DNA from: Halobacteriales archaeon QS_6_71_20
GTDB lineage: Archaea > Halobacteriota > Halobacteria > Halobacteriales > Haloferacaceae
Length of the DNA stretch: 64,000 nucleotides
Direction: 5' to 3'
Assembly: GCA_003020945.1 (NCBI GenBank)
Contig: PXRU01000002.1
Location: forward strand, 96,097 to 160,096
This document shows, piece by piece, positions 55,780 to 64,000 of this stretch. The stretch's first letter is position 1, and each line of letters begins with the position of its first letter. The notes under the pieces are model-generated. The model had not been told where the DNA came from. It ran no database searches and saw nothing but the letters and a program-made list of their open reading frames with translations. A program made the translations under genes and the position numbers.

Positions 55780-56520
55780 ATGGGACACATTGATGTGGTC
55801 TCCGAGCGGGAGTTCGACGAGCCGGTGCTGGTCGAGGGGCTGCCCGGCGCCGGACTCGTCGGGAAGATCGTCGCCGACCACCTGGTCGAGGCGTTCGACA
55901 TGGACCACTACGCGAACGTCCACTGCGACGCCCTCCCCCCGACGGCGTCGTACTCCGGCGAGGACCGCACCGTCCGCACGCCCGTCCGCCTGCACGCGAC
56001 CGACGACTCCGACATGCTCGTCCTCCAGTCGGACGTCCCCGTCTCCCCCGACGCAGCCGAGGAGTTCGGCGGCTGCATCGCGGAGTGGTTCGACGAGGCG
56101 TCGGTCACGCCGCTGTACGTCGCCGGCCTGCGCCGCGACGGCTCCGCCGAGGGGCCGCCGGCGCTGCACGGGATCGCCGTCGGCGACGGCGGGACGATGC
56201 TCGACCGGGCGGGGCTGACCGGCCCGGGATCGCCGGGGCTCGTCTCGGGACCGACGGGCGCGCTGCTGGCGCACGCGCTGGAGACGGGTCTCGACGCCGT
56301 CGGCATCGTCGTCGATGTCGACTCCCAGTTCCCCGACCCGATGGCCGCCCGCGTGGTGCTGGAGGGAGCCGTCGAGCCGATCACGGGACTCGACGTCGGC
56401 GTCGACGAACTGGAGGAGCAGGCCGAGCGGATCCAGCGCGCGAAAGAACGGCTCGCCACCCGGATGCAGCAGGGCGACCGGACCGTCTCGCAGGCCCAGA
56501 CGCTCCGGATGTACCAGTAG
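55780..56520 (+). CDS. PAC2-family (proteasome assembly chaperone-like) protein
   Basis: The 246-residue protein matches the archaeal PAC2 family: FDEPVLVEGLPGAGLVGKIV near residue 12, SGPTGALLAHALETGLDA near 160, and a C-terminal helix (DELEEQAERIQRAKERLATRM). Related eukaryotic proteins assist proteasome assembly; some archaeal members act as ATP-independent chaperones. A TATA-like GATTTATCC at 55748-55756 lies about 27 bases before the ATG, giving a leaderless transcript. Confidence 0.85.
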   Translation: MGHIDVVSEREFDEPVLVEGLPGAGLVGKIVADHLVEAFDMDHYANVHCDALPPTASYSGEDRTVRTPVRLHATDDSDMLVLQSDVPVSPDAAEEFGGCIAEWFDEASVTPLYVAGLRRDGSAEGPPALHGIAVGDGGTMLDRAGLTGPGSPGLVSGPTGALLAHALETGLDAVGIVVDVDSQFPDPMAARVVLEGAVEPITGLDVGVDELEEQAERIQRAKERLATRMQQGDRTVSQAQTLRMYQ

Positions 56521-56768
56521 CGGATCGCGCCCACCGTGGCGCCGCACGGCCGACCGCCCACGGCGCCGTGCGGCCCCGGCGAGGGCGTCGGGACGGTCGC
56601 CTCGCGGGTCGTCCCGGGAACCGAGCTGGACTGTGGCGGGTCGCCCGCGGCCGACGGGCCCTCGATCGGAGACGCCGCCGCGGGGGACGGAGGCGCGGAC
56701 GGACGGGACGACGCGGGCGGCGAGGGGATGGGGAAACGCCTAACACCGGCGCCGCCGGCGGTTCCCCC

Positions 56769-57887
56769 ATGACGAGGTTCTCCGACCGCGTGGAGCGGAT
56801 CTCCATCAGCGGCATCCGCGAGGTGTTCGAGGCCGCCGGCGACGACGCGATCAACCTCGGGCTCGGCCAGCCCGACTTCCCGGCGCCGGAGCACGCGAGA
56901 CGCGCCGCGGTCGACGCGATCGAGGCCGGCGACACCGACGGCTACACCAGCAACAAGGGAACCCTGGAACTGCGGACGGCGATCGCCGACCGACACGCCG
57001 CCGACCAGGGGGTCGACGTCGACCCCGACGACGTGATCGCCACCGCGGGCGGGAGCGAGGCGCTCCACCTCGCGATGGAGGCCCACGTCGAGCCGGGGCA
57101 GGAGGTGATCATCCCGGACCCGGGGTTCGTCGCCTACGACGCGCTCGCGAAGCTGGCGGGCGGGGAGCCGGTCCCGGTCCCGCTGCGCGAGGACCTCACC
57201 GTCGACCCCGCGGCCGTCGAGGCGGCGATCACCGACGACACCGCGGCGTTCGTCGTCAACAGCCCCGGCAACCCCACCGGCACGGTCTCCCCGGAGTCGG
57301 ACGTGCGGGAGTTCGCGCGCATCGCCCGCGAGCACGACGTGCTGTGCGTCTCCGACGAGGTGTACGCCCCGTTCGTCTTCGACGGCGACCACCGCTCCCC
57401 GCTGGAGTTCGAGCGCGAGAACGTCGTCGCGATCGACGCCTGCTCGAAGCGCTACTCCATGACCGGCTGGCGGCTCGGCTGGGTGACGGGCGCGACCGAC
57501 CGCATCGAGCGGATGCTCCGCGTCCACCAGTACGTCCAGGCGTGCGCCTCCGCCCCGGCCCAGTACGCCGCCGAGGCCGCGCTCGCCGGCCCGCAGGGCG
57601 TCGTCGACGAGATGCGCGGGGCCTACGAGCGCCGCCGCGACCTCGTGCTCGACGGGCTCGCCGAGGCGGGACTGGACTGCCCGACGCCACAGGGCGCGTT
57701 CTACGCGATGCCGCGGGTGCCGGAGGGGTTCGTCGACGAGTGCATCGAGCGCGGCGTGATCGTGGTGCCGGGCGAGGCGTTCGGCGAGCACGGCGCCGGC
57801 CACGCGCGCATCTCGTACGCGGCCGGCGAGGCCGAACTGGAGGCGGCGATGGAGACCGTCGCGGAGGCCGCCGCGGCGGTCCGGTGA
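56769..57887 (+). CDS. Pyridoxal-phosphate aminotransferase, class I/II (aspartate-like)
   Basis: The 372-residue enzyme transfers amino groups using PLP. INLGLGQPDFPAPEH near residue 30, ATAGGSEALHLAMEA near 93 and VVNSPGNPTGTVS near 162 are conserved. The PLP Lys lies in DACSKRYSMTGWRLGWV near 226, and the carboxylate-binding Arg in HARISYA near 349. The pattern fits the aspartate or broad-specificity subgroup I-gamma; exact substrates cannot be told. The ATG at 56769 is the conserved start. The preceding 248 bases contain no gene. Confidence 0.85.
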   Translation: MTRFSDRVERISISGIREVFEAAGDDAINLGLGQPDFPAPEHARRAAVDAIEAGDTDGYTSNKGTLELRTAIADRHAADQGVDVDPDDVIATAGGSEALHLAMEAHVEPGQEVIIPDPGFVAYDALAKLAGGEPVPVPLREDLTVDPAAVEAAITDDTAAFVVNSPGNPTGTVSPESDVREFARIAREHDVLCVSDEVYAPFVFDGDHRSPLEFERENVVAIDACSKRYSMTGWRLGWVTGATDRIERMLRVHQYVQACASAPAQYAAEAALAGPQGVVDEMRGAYERRRDLVLDGLAEAGLDCPTPQGAFYAMPRVPEGFVDECIERGVIVVPGEAFGEHGAGHARISYAAGEAELEAAMETVAEAAAAVR

Positions 57888-58007
57888 GGCGACGGTCGTA
57901 TCGGCCGGGATCCGGCTCGCTCGTGGCCACGAATCCCGATGTACCCTGCACGGAAGCGTCGGTAGTCGGTGGAAAGAGAGATGTTCGACAGCCTATCATA
58001 ACGCGTC

Positions 58008-58688
58008 GTGAACAGACGAGCGTACGCCGCCCTGATCGTCGGGTCCGTCGTCACCGGCGGGGTCGTGTCGGGTCGGTCCCCCGAGGAGCAGAGCGCGACG
58101 GAGTCGCCGGCGTCCGGGACCGGAACGTCGGATCCGGCCGAGCGGTGGACGTTCTCCGGGAGCGGGACGGCGACGACCGACGAGCTCGACCTGAACGCCG
58201 CCCCGGTCACCGCGACGTTCGCCCACGAGGGGGAGTCGAACTTCATCGTGGAGCTGTTGACGCTGGAGGGCGAAAGCTACGAGGACGTCTCTCTCGTGAG
58301 CACTATCGGCCGGGTGGAGGGGTCACAGGTCGCCGAAGTTCGCGCCGACGGAGCTCACGTCGTCAACGTCGACGCCGACGGACCGTGGGAGCTGACTCTC
58401 GAACAGCCCACGGACCCGGACGTCGGCGCGCTCCCGACGGAGGCGACGGGCGCCGGGCTCTCGTTTCTCGGCCCGATCGGGTTCGACGGCCCGACCGAGA
58501 CGACGGGCTCTCACGACGGCGAGAGCAACTTCATCGTCGAGACGGTCCCGCTCGACCCGGAGGCGTTCGGGGAGATCGTGTTCAACGAGGTCGGGCGGTT
58601 CGAGGGGTCGACGACGGCCCGGATCGACGGGCCGGCGTTCGTGAACGTGGTCGCCGACGGGGAGTGGGACCTGTCGTTCGCGCCGTAG
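58008..58688 (+). CDS. Exported protein with two repeated beta units
   Basis: The 226-residue protein starts at a GTG with a short basic end and hydrophobic stretch (NRRAYAALIVGSVVTGGVVSG), which suggests export; no lipobox Cys is visible. After a Ser/Thr/Pro/Glu linker, two units of about 75-85 residues share H-E/D-G-E-S-N-F-I-V-E, G-R-V/F-E-G-S, V-N-V-x-A-D-G-x-W-x-L/D. Such duplicated domains are found in haloarchaeal surface proteins of unknown function. It lies alone between unrelated genes. Confidence 0.6.
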   Translation: MNRRAYAALIVGSVVTGGVVSGRSPEEQSATESPASGTGTSDPAERWTFSGSGTATTDELDLNAAPVTATFAHEGESNFIVELLTLEGESYEDVSLVSTIGRVEGSQVAEVRADGAHVVNVDADGPWELTLEQPTDPDVGALPTEATGAGLSFLGPIGFDGPTETTGSHDGESNFIVETVPLDPEAFGEIVFNEVGRFEGSTTARIDGPAFVNVVADGEWDLSFAP

Positions 58689-58733
58689 GCGGGTCGCCTC
58701 CACGGCGGCCGTCGAGCGCGAGGCGGCTCGCCC

Positions 58734-59915
58734 TCACGTCGCCGTCGAGACGACCTTGATCACGTCGCCCTCTTCCAGTTCCGTCTCCTCGCCCGTCCGG
58801 CGGTCGGCCCGCGCGTCGACCGCGTGGAGGTAGCCGTCGCCGATGTCGGTGTGGACCGCGTACGCGAGGTCCCGCGGACCGCTGCCGCGCGGGAGCAGGA
58901 ACGCGTCCGGGAGGACGTCCCCCGTCGCGTCCGTCCAGCGGGTCTCGTTCCGGACGGGAAACGCCGTGATCCGGTCGAGCAGGCCGTACACCGCCTCGTT
59001 CAGTGCCGCCTGGACGCCGGTGCCGTCGAACCGCTCGGTCACCTCGCGGATCCGCTCAAGCCCCGCCTCCTGCCGGTCGCTTACCGCCCCGGTGATCGCG
59101 AAGTCGTCGTCCCCGGGGTCGTAGTCGACGGCGCCCGCCTCGGCGGCCCGGCGGAGCGCGAGTTCGCCGTCGGCCGTCGCCGGGACCACCGGCTTGTCGG
59201 TCTCACGCAGGCGCTCGACGTTCCCCTCCGGGGCGATGTCGGCCTTGTTGGCGACGAGGACGATGGGCTTGGTCCGGGCGCGCACGTCGGCCGCGAGCGC
59301 CGCGCGGTGCTCGTCGGTCCACCGGATCGGGTCCTCGGGGTAGTCGAGCCCGCGGAGGACCGCCGTCACGTCGTGCTCCGCGGCGCCGAACCCGGTCAAC
59401 AGCTCCGTCAGCGCCGCCTCGATCTCGAAGTCGGGCGAGCGCGACTTCCGCTCGACGGACTCCCAGTTGCGGTCGAGAACGCCCGCCAGCCAGGCGTCCA
59501 TCTCCGCCTCGACGAAGTCCACCTCCTCGACGGGGTCGTACTCGCCCACCTCGCAGGGCTCGCCCTCGGCGTTCGTCGCGCCGGCGGCGTCGACGACCTG
59601 GAGGATGACGTCCGCGTCCGTCAGGGCGTCGAGGAACTGGTTGCCCAGCCCCCGCCCCTCGTGGGCGCCGGGGACGAGCCCGGCCACGTCCAGCAGCTCG
59701 ATCGGCACGTAGCGCTTCCCGTCGCGACAGTGCTCGTCGCCGCAGCGCTGCTCGCGGGCCAGACACGGGCAGTCGGTTCGCACGTGGGTGACGCCGCGGT
59801 TCGGGTCGATCGTCGTGAACGGGTAGTTGCCCACGTCCACGTCGGCCATCGTGGCGGCCGTGTAGAACGTGGACTTGCCCGCGTTGGGCTTGCCTGCGAG
59901 CGCGACGGATACCAT
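58734..59915 (-). CDS. YchF/Obg-related GTP-binding protein with TGS domain
   Basis: The 393-residue protein belongs to the Obg-related translation-factor GTPases. It has G1 ALAGKPNAGKSTFYTAA at residues 5-21, G3 LLDVAGLVPGAHEGRGLGN near 80 and G4 VLVANKADIAPEG near 215. A helical insert with a Cys-rich segment (TDCPCLAREQRCGDEHC) follows G1, and a C-terminal TGS domain (AYAVHTDIGDGYLHAVDAR) binds RNA. YchF proteins often prefer ATP. The ATG at 59915 begins at the conserved N-terminus. Confidence 0.88.
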   Translation of the reverse strand: MVSVALAGKPNAGKSTFYTAATMADVDVGNYPFTTIDPNRGVTHVRTDCPCLAREQRCGDEHCRDGKRYVPIELLDVAGLVPGAHEGRGLGNQFLDALTDADVILQVVDAAGATNAEGEPCEVGEYDPVEEVDFVEAEMDAWLAGVLDRNWESVERKSRSPDFEIEAALTELLTGFGAAEHDVTAVLRGLDYPEDPIRWTDEHRAALAADVRARTKPIVLVANKADIAPEGNVERLRETDKPVVPATADGELALRRAAEAGAVDYDPGDDDFAITGAVSDRQEAGLERIREVTERFDGTGVQAALNEAVYGLLDRITAFPVRNETRWTDATGDVLPDAFLLPRGSGPRDLAYAVHTDIGDGYLHAVDARADRRTGEETELEEGDVIKVVSTAT

Positions 59916-60027
59916 GGCGGTGGATCGGCCGGGCCGTCGAAAGGCGCTTTCGGTCCCCGTGGCGGCGTCGCCGCCCCGGCGCGTCCCGTGCCGGTCGCTT
60001 ATGTGCGCCCGCCGACTACCGTCGACC

Positions 60028-60222
60028 ATGACCGCGCTGTCGTTCGACGAGACCGGCGTCGACGTCGTCTACGAGGGGACCGAGTTCAGGCTGGAGAAGG
60101 AGCTGATCGAGGAGGCGACCCGGAAGTCGTACGTGGACGTGACCGACCACGAGGTGCTCCAGATCGTCGAGGAGTCGCCGTCGTTCTCGGGGGAGCCGCG
60201 CCGCGTCGGCGACATCGTCTGA
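60028..60222 (+). CDS. Small conserved haloarchaeal protein (DUF5800-like)
   Basis: The 64-residue acidic protein contains FDETGVDVVYEGTEFRLEKE, YVDVTDHEVLQIVEE and GEPRRVGDIV, which I recall as a small widely conserved haloarchaeal family of unknown function. The ATG at 60028 is preceded by GGTCGCTTATGT (59994-60005) with TATA-like CTTATG about 26 bases upstream, supporting a leaderless transcript. It is divergent from the YchF-like gene. Confidence 0.65.
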   Translation: MTALSFDETGVDVVYEGTEFRLEKELIEEATRKSYVDVTDHEVLQIVEESPSFSGEPRRVGDIV

Positions 60223-60255
60223 CCGCCGTCGCCCGGGCGGGTCGACCCGCCCGGG

Positions 60256-60513
60256 TCACCCGAGGCCGCGCTCGTCCGGCTCCTCCTCCAGCGTGCTGGC
60301 GCGCTCGACGAGGTGGTCGACCAGCCGGGTCGCCGTCTCCTCCACCTCCGCGAGGTCGTCGTCGGCCTGCCCGCTCACCCGCACGGTCACCTGATACAGC
60401 CCCAGTTCGACCTCCGGCACCGTCTCGGAGGCGTCGGCGTCCGCGGGATCGGCCTCGGCGGGCGTCGTCGGGCGCTCTCCGTCCCCGTCCGTCGGCTCGG
60501 CGGTGTCGCTCAT
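60256..60513 (-). CDS. Small acidic protein, unknown function
   Basis: The 85-residue protein has a disordered N-terminus rich in Asp, Glu, Pro and Ala (residues 1-33). A compact region follows with VPEVELGLYQVTVRVSGQAD, then a helix (DLAEVEETATRLVDHLVERA). The strand-plus-helix pattern is common in small haloarchaeal proteins. It converges on the DUF5800-like gene with 33 bases between stops. No function is evident. Confidence 0.55.
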   Translation of the reverse strand: MSDTAEPTDGDGERPTTPAEADPADADASETVPEVELGLYQVTVRVSGQADDDLAEVEETATRLVDHLVERASTLEEEPDERGLG

Positions 60514-60573
60514 TGGACGTGGGGCTGCCGCCGCTGTGAAAAGCGTGCCGGCTCCCCGGTGCCCCCGCAGTCG

Positions 60574-61368
60574 CTATCGCGGCCCCGTCGCGACCCCGCC
60601 GAGCGGATCGCCGACATTGGCGTCGTCGGGCACCGTCTCGCGGTGGAGCCGCGCGGCGACCTCGTCGGCGAGCGTCCGCAGGTTCACCGTGTCGTCGCGG
60701 TTGTAGGAGACGAGCCGCTCCAGCGCCCGCTCGTCGCCGTCCTCGTACTCGTACCACAGGCGGACGGCGTCGCGGCCGGTGAGCTCCGGCCCGTCGCGGG
60801 CGATCCCCAGCTCCGTCTCGATCGGCTTCAGCCCGCCCGTCAGCCCGAGCGTCCGGCACGGGTACATGAGGTCCAGATGCGGCGTCCCGACGTCGAGACC
60901 GAGGGATGTCTCGAGGAACGGGACGTCGAACCGCGTCCCGTTGAACGTGACGAGCAGGTCCGCGGCGGCGAACTGCTCGGACACGGCGTCGGCGGTGAGG
61001 TCCCGCCCCCGGACCAGCGTCTCCGTTTCGCCGTCGCGGTGGAACGAGACGGTCGTGACCCGGTCGCGGTCGTGCGAGAGGCCGGTGGTCTCGATGTCGA
61101 AGAAGCACGCCCCGTCGCGGAAGTCCTCGTACAGTCGCCATCGCTCGCCGGAGGGGAACCTGCCGTCGAAGAAGTCGGCGTCGCGGTCGTCGAGGCGCTC
61201 GGCCGCCTCGTCGACGAACGACTCGATGCGGGAGGCGGTCGTCGCGCCGACGCCCGGCGCGCGCTCCGTGCGGAACTCCCCCCACTCGCGGATGCCGTGC
61301 TCCCACATCCTGCGTTCCGTCGTCTCGCCGACCCCCCTCACCGGAATGAAGCTGTTTCTGATGCGCAT
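60574..61368 (-). CDS. DEDD-type RNase H-like exonuclease with helix-hairpin-helix (YprB-like)
   Basis: The 264-residue protein has an N-terminal helix-hairpin-helix segment (FIPVRGVGETTERRMWEHG and RAPGVGATTASRI). A 3'-5' exonuclease-like domain follows: ExoI ACFFDIETTGLSHD near residue 90, ExoII LVTFNGTRFDVPFLE near 138, ExoIII SYNRDDTVNLRTL near 223. This is the YprB/ribonuclease-H-like family; DNA-repair or RNA roles are both possible. The ATG at 61368 is chosen because homology begins there; the frame upstream is Arg-rich. Confidence 0.8.
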   Translation of the reverse strand: MRIRNSFIPVRGVGETTERRMWEHGIREWGEFRTERAPGVGATTASRIESFVDEAAERLDDRDADFFDGRFPSGERWRLYEDFRDGACFFDIETTGLSHDRDRVTTVSFHRDGETETLVRGRDLTADAVSEQFAAADLLVTFNGTRFDVPFLETSLGLDVGTPHLDLMYPCRTLGLTGGLKPIETELGIARDGPELTGRDAVRLWYEYEDGDERALERLVSYNRDDTVNLRTLADEVAARLHRETVPDDANVGDPLGGVATGPR

Positions 61369-61609
61369 GGTGTGGCTACGGTCGCGTCCCGGGTCGCCCG
61401 TGCGCGACCGCCGTGTCGTTCGATCTGGGGTCGTACCGGACGTAAAGCGTTCGGATGCGTCGCGGTGTCTCGACGGTCGCACGGCCGGCGGCCCCGCTCG
61501 CGCCCGTCGCCGGCGTAGTCGTCCGTCGGTCACCGGCGGCCGCGTCGGAACGAACTGGGGCGGACATCGCGGTACGGTTAACCGAGTGTCGGCCTATAGT
61601 CGAGACAGC

Positions 61610-62323
61610 ATGTGCGGACGCTACTCGCTGACGGTCCCCGGAGCCGACCTCGCCGAGCGGTTCGACGCCGCGGTGCCCGACGACTGGACGCCGCGGTACA
61701 ACTGCGCTCCCGGACAGGACCTCCCGGTGCTCGCCGGCGACGCTCCCGAGACGTTCCGGCGGATGACCTGGGGGTACACGCCCCAGTGGGCCGAGGAGTC
61801 GTTCGACCTGATCAACGCCCGGACGGAGACGGTCGACGAGAAGCGGACGTTCGCCGACTCCTTCGAGTCGCGGCGGTGTCTCGTCCCGGCGGACGGCTTC
61901 TACGAGTGGAGCGACCACGCGGGCGAGAAGCGGCCCTACCGGGTCGCCTTCGACGACGAGCGCGTGTTCGGCATGGCCGGGATCCACGCGACGTGGGAGC
62001 CGCCGACGCCGGGGCGACAGGCCGGCCTCGGCGAGTGGGGCGCCGGCGGCGACGACGACGCGGCCGCCGAGCGCGTCGAGGCGTTCGCCGTCCTCACGAC
62101 CGAGCCGAACGACCGCGTGGCCGACCTCCACCACCGGATGGCCGTCGTCCTCCCGCCGGACCGCGAACGCGACTGGCTCGCCGGCGACCTCGGGAAGCCG
62201 GAGCTGCTGGAGCCGCACCCCGGCGACGACCTCCGCTGGTACCGGGTGTCGACGCGGGTGAACTCCCCCGCGAACGACGACCCGTCGCTGATCGAACCGG
62301 TCGACGCCGAGGCTGGCTCGTGA
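61610..62323 (+). CDS. HMCES/YedK-type abasic-site shield protein (SRAP family)
   Basis: The 237-residue protein starts MCGRYSL; after Met removal Cys2 is the catalytic residue that links covalently to abasic sites in single-stranded DNA. Other conserved elements are PRYNCAPGQDLPVL near 28, WGYTPQWAEE near 54, INARTETVDEK, RRCLVPADGFYEWSDH with the catalytic Glu near 98, and LHHRMAVVLPP with the active-site His near 176. It protects stalled replication forks. The start is fixed by the Cys2 requirement. Confidence 0.92.
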   Translation: MCGRYSLTVPGADLAERFDAAVPDDWTPRYNCAPGQDLPVLAGDAPETFRRMTWGYTPQWAEESFDLINARTETVDEKRTFADSFESRRCLVPADGFYEWSDHAGEKRPYRVAFDDERVFGMAGIHATWEPPTPGRQAGLGEWGAGGDDDAAAERVEAFAVLTTEPNDRVADLHHRMAVVLPPDRERDWLAGDLGKPELLEPHPGDDLRWYRVSTRVNSPANDDPSLIEPVDAEAGS

Positions 62324-62581
62324 CTACTCGTGACCGTCGGGATAGCTCCCCCGACGCTCTCGGCTCCACGCGGACGCTCCTGGCCGTTCGATCCTCGCGA
62401 GCGACCGCCCGGACCGGGTGGTCACTGGCAGATTCGATATAGCCACATGCGATTTATTCGACTGCACTAGACCGGCCGAACGTGACGACGCACGGAGGTC
62501 AGTTTCTCACCCGAGCGGAGATCGGGCCGCGGTGGCGGCGAGCGGCCGGCTCCTCCGACCGACCGACCCTCGTCGTCTCGG

Positions 62582-63691
62582 TCACTCCAGCAGCGAGTAG
62601 ACGTGTCGTTCGTACGTTTCGCGGACGTTGTCCCCCCAGTTGTGGGTGTACGTGTCGATGATGTCGTCGGCCACGTCGCCGCGGAGGTACTTCACGACGC
62701 CGCGGTCGCCCGTGCGGTCCCGGAGATGGGTCGTGAAGAAGTGCCGGAAGTAGTGTGGGGTGACGTTCCCCGTGGCGCCGGCGCCGCGCTCGTACCAGCC
62801 CGCCCGCGCGGCGTGCTCGCGGACGACGCGGCCCACCTGCTCGGGCGTGAGCCGCTCGCCCCAGCCGCTGGCGGTGCCCACGAACAGCGGCTCGGCGGGC
62901 GAGACGGCGTCCGGGCGCACCACGAGCCACCGGACGAGCGTCTCCGCGAGTTCCCCGTCCACCGGGATCACGGTCCCTCGCTTGCGCTTGTTCGAGGCGG
63001 TGCGCTCCTCGCCGTTGTACGGCTCGCCGACGGCCGGCTCGCTGGCGACGTACAGCGAGTCCGGCCGCCCGTCCAGCTGCGCGCGGTCGCCCGGGTCGTA
63101 GCCCGGGAGCCGGCGATCCAGCGTCAAGTCCCGCAGATCGAGGTTGCACAGCTCGCCGACGCGCATACCCGTTTTCAACAGCGTGATCACGAGCGCTCGC
63201 TCCAGCGGGTGGTCGATCTCGGCGACGAACTCCCGCATCCGGGGGACGGAGATCTCCCGGCGCGTCGGGTCGGGGTCGATGCGCTCGTCGAGCTCCTCCA
63301 TCACCAGCGTCATCGGGTTCGCGTCGAAGGCGCCGACCTGCGTCATGTACGCGAAGAAGCGGTGGAGGTACGCCGCGTACGTCGCGGTCGTCGACTCCGC
63401 CAGCTCCGGGTCGCGGCGGAGGGCGTGGACGAACGCCATACAGTCGCGGTGGGAGGCCTCACCCGGATCGGCCGCGCCGCCGCCGGGCCCCCGATCGGGG
63501 TCCCGAAGGAACGCCGCGAACCGCCGCAGCACCCGACCGTACTCGGCGCGGGTCCGGTCGCTTTTGCCGTGTAGCTCCATGTCCTGCAGGAAGTAATCGA
63601 TCGGGTCCCCGCCGACGTCGGCGGTCGCTCCCGGAGCGGCGTCCCCAAGAGCCGATTCTCCGCCCGCCCGGTCCCGTTCCCCGCCACTCAT
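62582..63691 (-). CDS. Tyrosine recombinase (XerC/D-like)
   Basis: The 369-residue recombinase has an N-terminal SAM-like DNA-binding domain (residues 30-125, YFLQDMELHGKSDRTRAEYG). The catalytic domain has the first Arg in LLKTGMRVGELCNLDLRDL near 175, a basic beta-hairpin (TASNKRKRGTVIPVD), H-Y-F-R-H-F-F near 310, and the nucleophile Tyr near the end (ETYERHVYSLLE; the exact Tyr is either of two). It may resolve chromosome dimers or be integrase-like; no attachment sites or phage genes are near, favouring a housekeeping role. Its ATG overlaps the stop of the upstream gene (ATGA). Confidence 0.88.
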   Translation of the reverse strand: MSGGERDRAGGESALGDAAPGATADVGGDPIDYFLQDMELHGKSDRTRAEYGRVLRRFAAFLRDPDRGPGGGAADPGEASHRDCMAFVHALRRDPELAESTTATYAAYLHRFFAYMTQVGAFDANPMTLVMEELDERIDPDPTRREISVPRMREFVAEIDHPLERALVITLLKTGMRVGELCNLDLRDLTLDRRLPGYDPGDRAQLDGRPDSLYVASEPAVGEPYNGEERTASNKRKRGTVIPVDGELAETLVRWLVVRPDAVSPAEPLFVGTASGWGERLTPEQVGRVVREHAARAGWYERGAGATGNVTPHYFRHFFTTHLRDRTGDRGVVKYLRGDVADDIIDTYTHNWGDNVRETYERHVYSLLE

Positions 63692-64000
63692 CGCTCCACC
63701 AGGGTGTACCCGCCGTCGCGGCCGCTGTGGCGGACCCGCCCGCGCGACTGGAGGTCGCCCATCGTCTCGTCGACACGCTGCTCGATGTCGCCGGCGACCG
63801 ACTCGACCAGTCCGTCGAACGACATGACGCCCTCCCGTTCGAGCGCGTCGAGGAGCCGGTCTTCGAGGTCGCTACCCCCGGGGTCGGCGGAGGGAGAGGG
63901 GACATCCTCGCTCCCGGCGCTCGCTGCCGGTTCCTTGTGATCCGGTCCCTCCGCTCGGTCGGCCGCGTTCGGGGGGCCGAACTCCTCGGCGATCCCGAGG
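63688..64000 (-). CDS. Winged-helix protein, C-terminal part, coupled to the recombinase
   Basis: The gene enters from the right edge, and about 103 C-terminal residues are visible. After a disordered acidic stretch (EDVPSPSADPGGSDLEDRLL) comes a winged-helix-like domain: LDALEREGVMSFDGLVESVA, DIEQRVDETMGDLQSRGRV and a wing GRDGGYTLVER at the end. The TGA at 63688-63690 overlaps the recombinase ATG. It may regulate or assist the recombinase; identity of the N-terminal part is unknown. Confidence 0.65.
   Translation of the reverse strand, partial: LGIAEEFGPPNAADRAEGPDHKEPAASAGSEDVPSPSADPGGSDLEDRLLDALEREGVMSFDGLVESVAGDIEQRVDETMGDLQSRGRVRHSGRDGGYTLVER

Noticed and set aside
62324-62581. Possible attachment site or integron-like site next to the recombinase
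   Set aside because: The 258 bases include an A+T-rich patch (62432-62470), but I see no inverted core repeats or tRNA end that would support an att or dif site.

Overview
This 64 kb window is chromosomal DNA from a halophilic archaeon, most likely a Halorubrum-like member of the Halobacteria. The evidence is very high G+C, acidic proteins with Asp/Glu-rich tails, archaeal TATA boxes placed about 27-30 bases before start codons (leaderless transcripts), frequent ATGA and CTAG gene overlaps, and archaeal gene content: topoisomerase VI, ATP-dependent DNA ligase, a 20S proteasome beta subunit, XPB plus a Bax1-type nuclease, UPF0212 (DUF555) and TnpB.

Layout. 1-7.8 kb: the end of a TraB-family gene, an M50 protease, purM, and an acetate or short-chain-acid block (partial AMP-binding paralogue, acetyl-CoA synthetase, AtoE-type carrier, SDR). 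7.9-15.4 kb: a very large CRISPR array, which I count as 115 repeats and 114 spacers, with no cas gene anywhere in the window. 15.5-26 kb: GNAT acetyltransferase, pyrimidine-nucleoside salvage (cdd, udp), a solitary IS200/IS605-type TnpB unit with a structured right end, type II NADH dehydrogenase, a small regulator, an epimerase, a Tat-exported lectin-like protein and arginase. 26-34.5 kb: all four type II topoisomerase subunits together (gyrB-gyrA leftward, top6B-top6A rightward). top6B carries a one-base frameshift.

34.5-43.9 kb: zinc-ribbon membrane protein, metallo-hydrolase, DNA ligase, glutamate-cysteine-ligase-like protein, proteasome beta, DUF555, an XRE-CBS regulator and dnaJ. 44-49.3 kb: a DUF389 membrane protein lying on the opposite strand between dnaJ and dnaK-grpE. 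49.4-64 kb: YihY membrane protein, XPB helicase and Bax1 nuclease with a lipoprotein gene between them, an RNA m5C methyltransferase with a separate partner protein, PAC2 chaperone, aminotransferase, YchF-type GTPase, a DEDD exonuclease, an HMCES/YedK protein and a XerC/D-like recombinase coupled to a winged-helix protein that runs off the end.

The most informative unusual items are these: the orphan CRISPR array, with one spacer acquired twice and a newest spacer that looks like a tRNA 3' end; the TnpB unit whose three-stem right end abuts the udp stop codon; the frameshift in top6B; a short leader reading frame overlapping the DUF389 start; and a palindromic operator in the XRE-CBS promoter. 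I did not find a clearly new multi-gene system. Functions were assigned by reading protein motifs by eye, without database searches.
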